Source of the DNA: an uncultured bacterium
Lineage (GTDB): Bacteria > Actinomycetota > Coriobacteriia > Coriobacteriales > Coriobacteriaceae
Length of the DNA: 18,288 nt
Reading direction: 5' to 3'
Assembly: GCA_905215205.1 (NCBI GenBank)
Contig: CAJMPK010000014.1
Location: 1-18,288, forward strand
A program made the position numbers and the translations under genes. Each line of letters starts with the position of its first letter. The first letter of the stretch is position 1. Positions 7,438-15,975 of this stretch are shown one piece after another. Under the pieces are notes generated by a model. It ran no database searches. It was not told the DNA's origin and was given only the letters and a program-made list of their open reading frames with translations.

Positions 7438-8121
7438 CTACACCTGCATGAAAGGGTTCTGCATGAGCTCGCGTGCCATGGTGGTCGAATCGCCATGGCC
7501 GGTTAGGCAAACGGTATCGGGCGGGAGAAGCCGGGCGAGCTTGGAGAGCGAGCGCAGAATCGCCGCCTCGTCTCCTCCAGAAAGATCGGTGCGGCCGTGG
7601 CTGCCCGGGAATAGTGTGTCGCCCACAAAGGCAATGTTCCCCTGCTCGGTGGCAGCAAACAAGACGATCCCGCCCGGCGTATGCCCTGGCGTCTCGATCA
7701 CCTGCAGGCAGATATCGCCCACCTCGATAGCATCGCCTTCGGCGAGCAGGCGCGTCGGCTCCCCGGGGTCAGGCGTCTCAATGCCCCACATAGCTCGCTG
7801 TTCCTCGATGTTCGCATGCGGCACCGCCACATCCTTGGCACACAGCTCATACTGGCAGCCCTCGCCAACGGTGGTTCGCACGCCGGCAACACCACCAACA
7901 TGATCGGCATGGCCATGAGTGCATACGGCGCCAAGCACACGTACGTCGGGGTGCTCGGCTCGAATATGCTCCACCAGGCGCTCGCCTTCCCACGCAGGGT
8001 CGATAATCACGCACTCATTGTCCGAGATAACAGCATAGCTATTGGTCTGAATGGGACCGTTTACGAGCGTCTCAATCTCGACCGATCCCTTGGGAGTTAC
8101 ATCCAAGGACACAGCACTCAT
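7438..8121 (-). CDS. Metallo-beta-lactamase-fold hydrolase (glyoxalase II-like)
   Basis: A 227-residue single-domain MBL-fold protein. Metal ligands are visible in order: THGHADH at 68-74, His147 in ETPGHTPGG, Asp168 in VGDTLF, and His209 in LTGHGDST. This is the glyoxalase II-like branch, whose members hydrolyse thioesters such as S-lactoylglutathione or related compounds; as Coriobacteria do not generally make glutathione, the substrate is open. No signal peptide is seen, so it should be cytoplasmic. The ATG start has GGAGAGGG just upstream. It lies 84 bp downstream of rel on the same strand with a perfect hairpin between them, so it may be partly cotranscribed. Confidence 0.9.
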   Translation of the reverse strand: MSAVSLDVTPKGSVEIETLVNGPIQTNSYAVISDNECVIIDPAWEGERLVEHIRAEHPDVRVLGAVCTHGHADHVGGVAGVRTTVGEGCQYELCAKDVAVPHANIEEQRAMWGIETPDPGEPTRLLAEGDAIEVGDICLQVIETPGHTPGGIVLFAATEQGNIAFVGDTLFPGSHGRTDLSGGDEAAILRSLSKLARLLPPDTVCLTGHGDSTTMARELMQNPFMQV

Positions 8122-8141
8122 GTCCCTCTCCTCTCTATAGG

Positions 8142-8169
8142 ACTCGAGGCATCAAACGATGCCTCGAGT
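8142..8169 (-). terminator. 11-bp perfect hairpin after rel
   Basis: ACTCGAGGCAT and ATGCCTCGAGT (8142-8152 and 8159-8169) form a perfect stem with a 6-nt loop, 36 bp after the rel stop. There is no T run on the minus strand, so it may be a weak terminator, a processing site or a 3' stabiliser between rel and the MBL gene. Confidence 0.45.
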
Positions 8170-8205
8170 GTAGCGAATATCGATAATGTGACACGTTCGT
8201 CGCGA

Positions 8206-10566
8206 CTAAACGCGGCGCTTAAGCTGGGCTCCACCCTCGCCGGGCATCAGGCGGCGCGCGTCGTAGACCGAGTCGACGCTGCTGATAGAGGCCAGCAGCG
8301 GATCCAGACCACTCGCGTCCGAGATCTCGACCATAAAGCGCAGGGTTGCAATACCCTCGCGGTTGGTCGACGTGGCGGCAGAAAGGATATTACCGCCCGC
8401 ATCGCCAATGGCAATAGTGACATCCTTGAGCAGGCCCATGCGGTCCAGGCACTCGACCACGATCTCGACCTGGAAGAGGGTGTCGGCAGCGCCGTCCCAC
8501 TCCACTTCGATCATGCGCTCGGGATGCTCCATAAGACCCTTGACGTTGGGGCAGTTGGCGCGATGCACCGAAACGCCACGACCGCGCGTGATGAAGCCGA
8601 CGATATCGTCGCCCGTCACCGGATTGCAGCAATGTGCCAGACGGACCAGCAGGCCGCTGTTGCTCTCGCCCTTGACGATAATACCGTTGCTCGCGCTCTT
8701 GCCGCGCTTTTGCGGCTTGCGGTTGGAGCCTCGGGCCGGCTGTTTCACGACCTCGGCGATAGCCTCGGCCTTGGTGACCTGTTCCTCGGGCTTGGGGTCC
8801 AAGATTTGCTCGACCTTGTTACCCACAGCGCGCGGGGCAACCTTGCCGGCGCCCACGGCGGCAAACAGGTCCTCGAGCTGCTTGAAGTTCAGCTGCTCCG
8901 CTACGGCGTTGAGCGCACGCGTGGATCGTGGCGTAGAGATGCCATACCCGCGCTTGCGCAGGTCCTTGGCCAGTATATCGCGGCCGGCGGCAGCGTCGTC
9001 GTCCTTGGTCGCGGCGGCAAAATAGCGGCGGATCTTTGACTTGGCGGAAGGTGTCTTAACGATCTTGAGCCAATCACGAGACGGCTTGGAACTCTTGTTG
9101 GTCAGGATTTCAACGCGGTCGCCCGTCTTGATCTCGTGCGTGAGCGGGGCCACCGCACCGTTGATCTTAGCGCCGACGCAGTGGTTGCCCACCTCGGTGT
9201 GAACGGCGTAGGCAAAGTCGAGCGGTGTAGAGCCGGCACGAAGCGCCATGACCTCACCCTTGGGCGTAAAGACGAAGATCTCTTGATCGAAGAGGTCGAC
9301 CTTCAGCGAATGCAGGTATTCCTTGGCGTCGGTGATCTCATCAGACGCAGCCCAATCGAGCGAATGTTTGAGCCAGTTAATCTGGTCGTCCAGCCGCTGG
9401 GCATCATTGGTCTTAGACGCAGACGATCCGCCCGACTTCTTATATAGCCAGTGGGCGGCAATGCCGTACTCGGCCTGCTCATGCATCTCATAGGTTCGAA
9501 TCTGAATCTCGAGCGGGCGGGCCGTGGGACCGATAACCGTCGTATGGAGCGACTGGTAGTTATTGACCTTGGGCATGGCGATATAGTCTTTAAAGCGACC
9601 GGGCATGGGGTGCCACAGCGTATGCACCGCGCCGAGCGTGGAGTAGCAATCGCGCACCGAATGCGTGATGACGCGCAGCGCCACCAGGTCGTAAATCTCG
9701 GAGAACTCCTTGCCCTTACGCTTCATCTTTTGGTAGATGGACCAATAGTGCTTGGAGCGGCCATTAATCTGGAAGCCCTCCAGGCCAATGCGGTTGAGCT
9801 CGTCGGTGAGCGTCTTGATGGTCTCGGCCAGATAGCGCTCGCGAACCTCGCGCGACTCAGCCACCATGCGCGCGATGCGCTGGTAGGCATCGGGCTCCAA
9901 GTAGAAGAAGGACAGGTCCTCGAGCTCCCACTTGATTGAGCTCATGCCCAGGCGGTCGGCCAGAGGCGCGTATACGTCCATGGTCTCGCGCGCCTTAAAC
10001 AGACGGCGGTCCTCGCGCAGGGCGGCAAGCGTGCGCATGTTATGCAGGCGGTCGGCGAGTTTGACGATGATGACGCGGATGTCCTTGGACATGGCGAGGA
10101 ACATCTTACGCAGCGTGAGGGCCTGTTTCTCATCCATGCTGTCGACTTCGATGTTGGTGAGCTTGGTCACGCCATCGACGAGCTCGGCCACCGTATCGCC
10201 AAACAGGCCGGAAACATCGGCAAGTGAGGTCTCGGTATCCTCGACGGTATCGTGCAGCAGCGCGGCGCACACCACATCGCAGTCCATCTTGAGGTCGGCC
10301 AAAATGATGGCCACCTCGACGGGATGGTTGATGTACATCTCACCCGAGCGCCGCTTTTGGTTGCAGTGCTTCTCGGCAGCAAAGCAATAGGCCTGCTCCA
10401 CCTTAGAGAAGTCGTCCTCATTCATATATTTGAGGCACAGGCGCTCCAGCTTGTCGTAGCTGTCCGCCATAATCTCGGGCGGCAGCTCATCGGCATGCTT
10501 ATAGTGCTCCATCTCAGAAAAAGGCTGGAGGGTGGAATCATGGGCGGTACGGGCTGCGGCATCCAT
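8206..10566 (-). CDS. rel: Bifunctional (p)ppGpp synthetase/hydrolase
   Basis: Makes and degrades the alarmone (p)ppGpp in the stringent response and acts at stalled ribosomes. The 786-residue length is usual for long RSH proteins. Domains in order: HD hydrolase at about 60-200 with His81, HDTVED at 105-110 and ADRLHNM at 171-177, so hydrolysis should be active; synthetase at about 265-375 with RFKD at 324-327, the form typical of bifunctional Rel rather than RelA; TGS at about 428-490; a Cys-rich conserved segment AHCCNPVTGDDIVGF at 644-658; and a C-terminal ACT domain from about 697. ATG 10566 has AGGGGA upstream. It starts 15 bp after the recJ-helicase stop, so the two are very likely one operon. 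Confidence 0.97.
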   Translation of the reverse strand: MDAAARTAHDSTLQPFSEMEHYKHADELPPEIMADSYDKLERLCLKYMNEDDFSKVEQAYCFAAEKHCNQKRRSGEMYINHPVEVAIILADLKMDCDVVCAALLHDTVEDTETSLADVSGLFGDTVAELVDGVTKLTNIEVDSMDEKQALTLRKMFLAMSKDIRVIIVKLADRLHNMRTLAALREDRRLFKARETMDVYAPLADRLGMSSIKWELEDLSFFYLEPDAYQRIARMVAESREVRERYLAETIKTLTDELNRIGLEGFQINGRSKHYWSIYQKMKRKGKEFSEIYDLVALRVITHSVRDCYSTLGAVHTLWHPMPGRFKDYIAMPKVNNYQSLHTTVIGPTARPLEIQIRTYEMHEQAEYGIAAHWLYKKSGGSSASKTNDAQRLDDQINWLKHSLDWAASDEITDAKEYLHSLKVDLFDQEIFVFTPKGEVMALRAGSTPLDFAYAVHTEVGNHCVGAKINGAVAPLTHEIKTGDRVEILTNKSSKPSRDWLKIVKTPSAKSKIRRYFAAATKDDDAAAGRDILAKDLRKRGYGISTPRSTRALNAVAEQLNFKQLEDLFAAVGAGKVAPRAVGNKVEQILDPKPEEQVTKAEAIAEVVKQPARGSNRKPQKRGKSASNGIIVKGESNSGLLVRLAHCCNPVTGDDIVGFITRGRGVSVHRANCPNVKGLMEHPERMIEVEWDGAADTLFQVEIVVECLDRMGLLKDVTIAIGDAGGNILSAATSTNREGIATLRFMVEISDASGLDPLLASISSVDSVYDARRLMPGEGGAQLKRRV

Positions 10567-10581
10567 CGAGGTCCCCTTCCC

Positions 10582-13500
10582 CTAGGCCCGCGGTACGATC
10601 GGGCGGTTAACTTTGGCTAGCATATCAGAAGCGCACGAATCGAGTGCCCAGCTCCGGAAAGCCGAGAACTCCATGCGCGAGCGCAAGCCCTCCAAATAGC
10701 GAATTGACCTGCTTAATTGCACGCGACCGGGGTTCTCGGCCATCGCGATGCGGCGGGTGTCGTCAAACCCCGAAACGCGACAGAAACCAAGCTCTTCGAA
10801 GATTCCCAGACCGCTTTCCACCGAGCGCTCGTCGACCGGCGTGCGCGCGTCGATGGCAAGACACATCTGCGCGATGTCGATATCGCTCGCGCTAAAGGAA
10901 TCGTCCCCGGTCTTGCTACGGTTGGAGCGCCACATGGTCTGCAGCGCGCGATAGAGCGTTACGAGCTCGTCGCGCTCGGGCGCGTAACAATCGAGCAGAC
11001 GCTCATTAATACGAGCGTCACGCGACGAATAGAGCAGGTGAATCACGGCGGGCTGGCCATCGCGACCGGCGCGGCCGCTCATCTGGTTAAACTCAATCGC
11101 ACCAAACGGCATGTGGTAGAGCACGACATGGCGGATATCGGGCAGGTTGACGCCCTCACCAAAAGCCGAGGTTGAAACGATGCAGCTGAGACTTCCGTCT
11201 CTAAAGGCTTCCTCAACACGGCGGCGATCGGAGCGCGCAAGCCCGGCGTTATAGAACGCGATCTGGGTCGCACAGTCAGGCACGCGTTTGCGCAACGTCT
11301 TGGCAAGCGCCACGGACTGGTCGCGCGAGTTCACGTAAATGACGGTCTTCTCCCCCGTCGCCACGATCGACACCAGGCGATTTTCGCGGCTCGCAAGGTC
11401 ACGGTCGTCCTCGAGCTGCAGGTTCTCGCGAACGGTCTCGTCGACCACCGTCCTGGTAATCGGTAGTACACGAGCAAGCTCCGCCACGACCGGAGCCGTC
11501 GCGGTAGCCGTTGCCGCCATGACAACGGGGTCGCCCAGGGCCTTGAGGATATCGGGCATGTCGAGATAGGCGCTGCGGTCGCCGCCCTTGGCAAGACCGG
11601 CATGATGCGCCTCATCGATAACGACAAAACCGATGCGCCCCGAACGCGCAAAGCGGTCGCGGTGAATGGACAGGAACTCGGGCGTCGTGAGCACGATGCC
11701 GGTGCGGCCCGAAGCTAGGCCGGCAAACACGTCATCGCGCGCCGCCTCCACGGTCTCGCCGGTCAGCACGCCTACGCCAATGCCGAGCGCGGCCATCGTC
11801 GACGAGAGGTGATAGGCCTGGTCGGCAACGAGCGCGCGCAGCGGATAGACAAAGATACTCGCACGCCCGCGAAGAACCGCCTCGCGCGCGGCATGCACAT
11901 GGAAGATAAGAGACTTGCCACGGCCCGTTCCCATAACGGCCAGAACACTTTGGTGATCGGCCAGGGCATCGAGCGCCTCGACCTGCGCGCGGTGCGGCTG
12001 GTTCGATCCGATAAAGCTGTGAATGAGTGAGCGCGTGAGCTCGGTATAGGAAAGCTGGGCGAGCGTTTGGCGCTTGCGGGGCTCCAGACGAAGACCGGCG
12101 TCCGCAGGCTCCACGCCGCGGCGAAGTTCACATGCCGGGTCGTCAACGCTGGGCGCCGTGGTATCGCGGACCAAGACATCCTTGATCATGAGCTTTGGCT
12201 TTACGCGACCTTGCCAATGCTCGGCCACGGCCTCGAACACCAAATCGACGGCGCTATCGCAATTGATGAGCTTATCGATCTGCGGCACACGGAACATAAT
12301 GGCCGGCACACTCGCGGCGCCATCGGTCGCCACGAAGCGCATGTGCTCGCCGGTTTTGCCCACCACAGCGCGATCGCACATTGTCACGCCCTCGGCCGCC
12401 AACAGCGGCACCTTGTTGCCCTGGCCAAACGGCTCAAGACGGGAAATCTGCTCGATGGTCTCAATATTCAGCTCGGAGAGGCCGACGGTGGCGGCAACCT
12501 CGTCGGTGTCCTCAAAATCCTCCGCGGGAAGCTCGGACAGCACGGCGGAAAGGCGACGACGAAACTCATCGAGCTTAGACGCCTCGATGGTCACGCCCAC
12601 TGCACCGGCATGTCCGCCGCGGCGAATCAGCAGGTCGGAGCAGCGTTCTACGGCGTCGAACAGGTTGACCTTGCCCACCGAGCGACCCGAACCGCGAGCG
12701 ATACCGTCTTCGATCGAGAACAGCAGCGCCGGCACGTGATAACGGTTGGTCAGGCGGCTCGCTACGATACCCTTGACGCCCTCGTGCCAGCCCTCGCCAC
12801 CCACGACGATTGCGCGACCGCCATCATAGGTCTCCTCGACCTTTGCCATGGCATCGCGCGTGAGCTCCGCCTCGATCTCGCGACGCTGACGGTTGATCTC
12901 CTCGAGCTCGGCCGCCAGTGCACTTGCCTCGATAGGATCGCGGGCAAGCAGCAGGTCAAGCGCCAGCTTGGGATCGGCCATGCGGCCGGCGGCGTTTAAG
13001 CGGGGAATGAGCGAGAACGATAGACCATCCGCCGTAATGGTAGTCAGATCAGCCTTGGCGAGCGCTGCAAGCGCGATGTAGCCGGGACGAGCCGTCACGC
13101 GCATCTGCTGGATACCCTCGGCGACCAGAGCGCGATTCTCGGGCGTCAATGGCATCATGTCGGACACGGTGCCCAGCGCCGCAACCTCAATCAACGAACG
13201 CCAATACGACGGCTTGCCCAGGCGCTCACCCAAAACCTGCACCAGCTTGAGCGCCACACCGGCACCGGCAAGTTCACGCGAGGGGCCCTCATCCTCGAGT
13301 TTAGGGTCGGTCAGGGGCACGCCCTGCGGCACCTGATCGGACGGCTCGTGATGGTCCGTGACCACCAGATCGATTCCCAGGCTCTCCAGATAGGAGACCT
13401 CTTCCTTGGCCGCGATACCGTTATCGACGGTCACGATCAGATTGGGTTGGGCGAGCTCGTTGACGCGGTCGAGCGCCGCGCGCGAAAGGCCGTAGCCCTC

Positions 13501-13869
13501 GTCAAAGCGATGCGGGATGAATGGCGTGACATCGGCGCCAAACGTCCGCAGTGCCTCGGTCAACAGACAAGTCGACGTAATGCCGTCGACGTCAAAATCA
13601 CCAAAGACGGCGATGCGTTCGCGGTTGCGAATGGCGCGCTCGACGCGGTCGGCAACGACCGACATGCCCGGGATAATAAGTGGGTCGGCCCAGTCGCGAT
13701 CGAGCGAAGGCGTCAAAAATAGCTGTCCTTCTTCAATCGAGGCAATGCCGTGCGCAACCATAATGCGCGCCACCAGCCCGGGTATGCCCAGGCCAGCCGA
13801 AAGCTCCTTTTCGAGCTCGGGGTTTTGCTGAGCGACCGCCCAGCGATGCGTCGTCTTAAGCGATGACAT
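10582..13869 (-). CDS. recJ: RecJ single-strand exonuclease fused to a RecQ-like SF2 helicase
   Basis: RecJ degrades single-stranded DNA 5' to 3' in recombination and mismatch or base-excision repair. In this 1095-residue protein the N-terminal half carries RecJ motifs: GDFDVDGITST from 90, VTVDNG 146, VTDHHE 170, RLNAAGRM 290, and the DHHA1 signature GGHAGAVG 418, followed by an OB-like region to about 565. From about 605 a full helicase core follows: Walker A MGTGRGKS 646, DEAH-box IDEAHHAG 751, ATATATA 786, FGEGVNLP 903 and QMSGRAGRDG 929. The last 150 residues lack the Cys cluster and HRDC domain of RecQ and resemble the C-terminal tail of Firmicutes RecJ. I chose ATG 13869, which begins MSSLKTTHRW; a GTG at 13914 is the alternative. 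Upstream of rel. Confidence 0.92.
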   Translation of the reverse strand: MSSLKTTHRWAVAQQNPELEKELSAGLGIPGLVARIMVAHGIASIEEGQLFLTPSLDRDWADPLIIPGMSVVADRVERAIRNRERIAVFGDFDVDGITSTCLLTEALRTFGADVTPFIPHRFDEGYGLSRAALDRVNELAQPNLIVTVDNGIAAKEEVSYLESLGIDLVVTDHHEPSDQVPQGVPLTDPKLEDEGPSRELAGAGVALKLVQVLGERLGKPSYWRSLIEVAALGTVSDMMPLTPENRALVAEGIQQMRVTARPGYIALAALAKADLTTITADGLSFSLIPRLNAAGRMADPKLALDLLLARDPIEASALAAELEEINRQRREIEAELTRDAMAKVEETYDGGRAIVVGGEGWHEGVKGIVASRLTNRYHVPALLFSIEDGIARGSGRSVGKVNLFDAVERCSDLLIRRGGHAGAVGVTIEASKLDEFRRRLSAVLSELPAEDFEDTDEVAATVGLSELNIETIEQISRLEPFGQGNKVPLLAAEGVTMCDRAVVGKTGEHMRFVATDGAASVPAIMFRVPQIDKLINCDSAVDLVFEAVAEHWQGRVKPKLMIKDVLVRDTTAPSVDDPACELRRGVEPADAGLRLEPRKRQTLAQLSYTELTRSLIHSFIGSNQPHRAQVEALDALADHQSVLAVMGTGRGKSLIFHVHAAREAVLRGRASIFVYPLRALVADQAYHLSSTMAALGIGVGVLTGETVEAARDDVFAGLASGRTGIVLTTPEFLSIHRDRFARSGRIGFVVIDEAHHAGLAKGGDRSAYLDMPDILKALGDPVVMAATATATAPVVAELARVLPITRTVVDETVRENLQLEDDRDLASRENRLVSIVATGEKTVIYVNSRDQSVALAKTLRKRVPDCATQIAFYNAGLARSDRRRVEEAFRDGSLSCIVSTSAFGEGVNLPDIRHVVLYHMPFGAIEFNQMSGRAGRDGQPAVIHLLYSSRDARINERLLDCYAPERDELVTLYRALQTMWRSNRSKTGDDSFSASDIDIAQMCLAIDARTPVDERSVESGLGIFEELGFCRVSGFDDTRRIAMAENPGRVQLSRSIRYLEGLRSRMEFSAFRSWALDSCASDMLAKVNRPIVPRA

Positions 13870-13921
13870 AGGCGCCCACCCCCGATAGGGGCAGGTCGCC
13901 GCGATACCTCTCACGGTTCAT
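13856..13921 (-). CDS. Possible 21-codon leader ORF overlapping the recJ start
   Basis: ATG 13921 has AGAGGA nine bases upstream, the best ribosome binding site in this promoter region. It opens a 21-residue frame starting MNRERYRG and ending GAYVIA, whose TAA (13858-13856) lies 11 bases past the recJ ATG in another frame. The overlap suggests translational coupling of recJ to this short frame, or simply marks a misjudged recJ start. The peptide has no feature I recognise. Confidence 0.3.
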   Translation of the reverse strand: MNRERYRGDLPLSGVGAYVIA

Positions 13922-13977
13922 AGCGATGAGTCCTCTGTGTATGCCCGCTTCGGCAGGCAGATCTGTTGAACGGTTTT

Positions 13978-13983
13978 ATTATA
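13978..13983 (-). promoter_or_regulatory. Candidate -10 box of the recJ-rel operon
   Basis: A perfect TATAAT on the minus strand, 57 bp before the short leader ORF and 109 bp before the recJ ATG. No good -35 is found at 16-18 bp. A 7-bp hairpin (13942-13959) lies in the would-be leader. Confidence 0.4.
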
Positions 13984-14145
13984 CCGTGCGGCACGGACGC
14001 AGAGCCTCGCAGCACGCCGTGGTTTCGGTAAACGATGCCGGTAATACCCTCGAAATAATCGAGCGTTTCTAACGCACGGATGCATGCGAGCGTCTAGCAT
14101 ATCCATTCAAAACGGATTTACGAGCAAAGGGGGTCACAAGAGCAG

Positions 14146-15144
14146 ATGAAGCAATGGGTTGGACTGGGAAAGTTCCTCGCAGGACATATGCAGGTCATCG
14201 TTCCGATTTGCGTAACGCTCGGTGTGCTCTTTCCCCAGCAGATCGGCGTACTTAAGCCCATCGTTCCCGCTCTCTTCGCCTTTATGACGTTCCAAGGCGC
14301 GCTCAGTAACACCTTCCACCAGGTAGCTGAGGTGTTCCGCCGTCCGCTGCACTTGATTTTGGCGCTGCTCGTCTCGGCGATGCTTATTCCCATAGCAGCT
14401 TATGCCATGGGATCGCTGTTCTTTGGCTCCAACCCCAACCTTGTCTGCGGCATCGTGCTCGAGTACAGCGTACCCGTGGCAGTCACTGCCTTTATGTGGA
14501 TTAGCATGTTCGGCGGCGACGGCCCGCTCGCGCTCACCATTATCCTGACGTCCTCGGTTATCTCGCCTGTGACGATTCCGCTCACGCTGAAACTCTTGCT
14601 GGGTGCCACCGTCTCAATCGATGTGCCGAGCATGATGCAGGACATGGCCTTTATGATCGCCATCCCCGCCGTGCTCGGCATCGTGATCAACGAGCTCACG
14701 CGCGGATGGGGACACGAGAAGCTCTCCCCCGCGCTCTCGCCCGCCTGCAAGTTCATGATGATGGGCGTTATCGCCTCCAACTCCACCGCCATGAGCGAGT
14801 ACGTGCTGCACATGAACGCGGTGCGCCTGGAAGTCGCCCTCTTTATTTTGACCTTCGCCATCAGCGGCTTTGTCGTTGGCATTCTGGTCGCCCGCGCACT
14901 GCATCTGCCATATAGCGAGACGACCACCATGTGCTTTACCTGCGGCATGCGTAACATCTCTTCGGGCGCCGTCATCGCCACGCAGTACTTTCCGGGCGAA
15001 GTCGTGTTTCCCGTCATGTGCGGAACGCTGTTTCAGCAGGTACTCGCCTCGTTTATCGGGCACCTCTTTGAGCGTCTAACCGGCGAGGAGCGCGCCGCCC
15101 AGCGCAAGCGGGTCGAGGCCGGCCGCGACGCCATGGCCCGCTAG
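14146..15144 (+). CDS. BASS-family (bile acid:sodium symporter) transporter
   Basis: An integral membrane protein of 332 residues with about nine or ten hydrophobic segments, starting near residue 14 (VIVPICVTLGVLFP). The segment CGMRNISSGAVIATQYF (about 265-281) is the conserved BASS motif around the crossed helices that bind sodium and substrate, and LEYSVPVAVTAFMW (about 105-118) matches the corresponding first repeat. Family members carry bile acids, pantoate, pyruvate or other organic anions with sodium; the substrate here cannot be read from sequence. AAGGGGGT lies 11 bases before the ATG, slightly far. The gene is alone on the plus strand, divergent from recJ and convergent with the DUF4931 gene 30 bp away. 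Confidence 0.88.
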   Translation: MKQWVGLGKFLAGHMQVIVPICVTLGVLFPQQIGVLKPIVPALFAFMTFQGALSNTFHQVAEVFRRPLHLILALLVSAMLIPIAAYAMGSLFFGSNPNLVCGIVLEYSVPVAVTAFMWISMFGGDGPLALTIILTSSVISPVTIPLTLKLLLGATVSIDVPSMMQDMAFMIAIPAVLGIVINELTRGWGHEKLSPALSPACKFMMMGVIASNSTAMSEYVLHMNAVRLEVALFILTFAISGFVVGILVARALHLPYSETTTMCFTCGMRNISSGAVIATQYFPGEVVFPVMCGTLFQQVLASFIGHLFERLTGEERAAQRKRVEAGRDAMAR

Positions 15145-15174
15145 ACTGTCCGCATTACGCGGGTGTTAGTCCTG

Positions 15175-15972
15175 CTATTCGAGCGTTTCCAGATGCGCAC
15201 GCAGGCGCTCAGCATCGATATCGAGCGTTGTCTCGGCATTGACCTGGGCCAAACGATAGCCGACAAAGTAGGGCGAAACCACCCAACGCGGCAGCGCCTT
15301 GGCAATGGTCCGACCGCCCAGGTGATAGAAGAACAAGTTGTACGACTCTGCGCGACCACCGTGGTGCTCGTTCAGGATATAGCGCAGAGCCACCTGGATC
15401 GCATCGGCGAAGAGATCCGCCTCGGCTTGGTCTCTCGTGTCATCGCTGGCAGTGATTCCCTGTGGGGCTGAAACGTTGATCTCAAAGAACCCCATGATCG
15501 GTTCGGTTGAGATGTTGACCGAGATTCTCCCCTGTTGCCAGACATTGATGCCTTCGAAATTGGCGGGGGCTAGTGCCGCATAGCCGTCTTCCTGCTCCAA
15601 GCCCACAATCTGCATGTGCGGATGAACGAGGCTGCCGCCCGAGAGCGGGCCCTTGTTCTTGTACATGAGCACGCTTTGATACTGCTGTGAATCGATCATC
15701 TGCTGCCAGCAACCCAGGGCAAACCTCATCACATGGTGGAGTTCATCCGGCTCATAGGTCACCAGGTCGGCATCGTGATCGGCCGACTCGATCAGCACGG
15801 TTTGACGGGTGGCGCGCAGGGTCTTGAACTTATTCTCGAGCCAGATGCAGTCACCGTCGCGCCGGATGATATTGGCGAGTTCCTCGGTATCGCAAAAGGG
15901 GCACGCGGTGCCAGGGCGCCGGTTATCGTCGGGCTTACCGTTCGCCTGCTGAACGTCAAATACCAGCGCCAC
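15175..15972 (-). CDS. DUF4931 / GalT-like HIT-superfamily protein
   Basis: A 265-residue protein with a CPFC pair at 24-27, the phrase WLENKFKTL and a HIT-type motif GGSLVHPHMQIVG with HPHMQ at 117-121. This is the layout of galactose-1-phosphate uridylyltransferase-like proteins of the DUF4931 kind: an N-terminal zinc site and a His-x-His-x-Gln nucleotidyl-transfer or hydrolysis site. I infer a nucleotide-linked transferase or hydrolase in the cytoplasm, substrate unknown. It starts at GTG 15972; its GGAGG lies within the last codons of cutC, three bases separate the genes, and translation is probably coupled. Family naming is from memory. Confidence 0.8.
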   Translation of the reverse strand: MALVFDVQQANGKPDDNRRPGTACPFCDTEELANIIRRDGDCIWLENKFKTLRATRQTVLIESADHDADLVTYEPDELHHVMRFALGCWQQMIDSQQYQSVLMYKNKGPLSGGSLVHPHMQIVGLEQEDGYAALAPANFEGINVWQQGRISVNISTEPIMGFFEINVSAPQGITASDDTRDQAEADLFADAIQVALRYILNEHHGGRAESYNLFFYHLGGRTIAKALPRWVVSPYFVGYRLAQVNAETTLDIDAERLRAHLETLE

Positions 15973-15975
15973 GGG

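Noticed and set aside
7681..9039. 452-codon plus-strand frame
   Set aside because: It is antisense to the MBL hydrolase and rel, crosses the hairpin between them, and has no recognisable domain; long antisense frames are common in GC-rich DNA.
12067..12999. 310-codon plus-strand frame
   Set aside because: Antisense to the RecJ catalytic and OB region, low complexity, no ribosome binding site or family motif.
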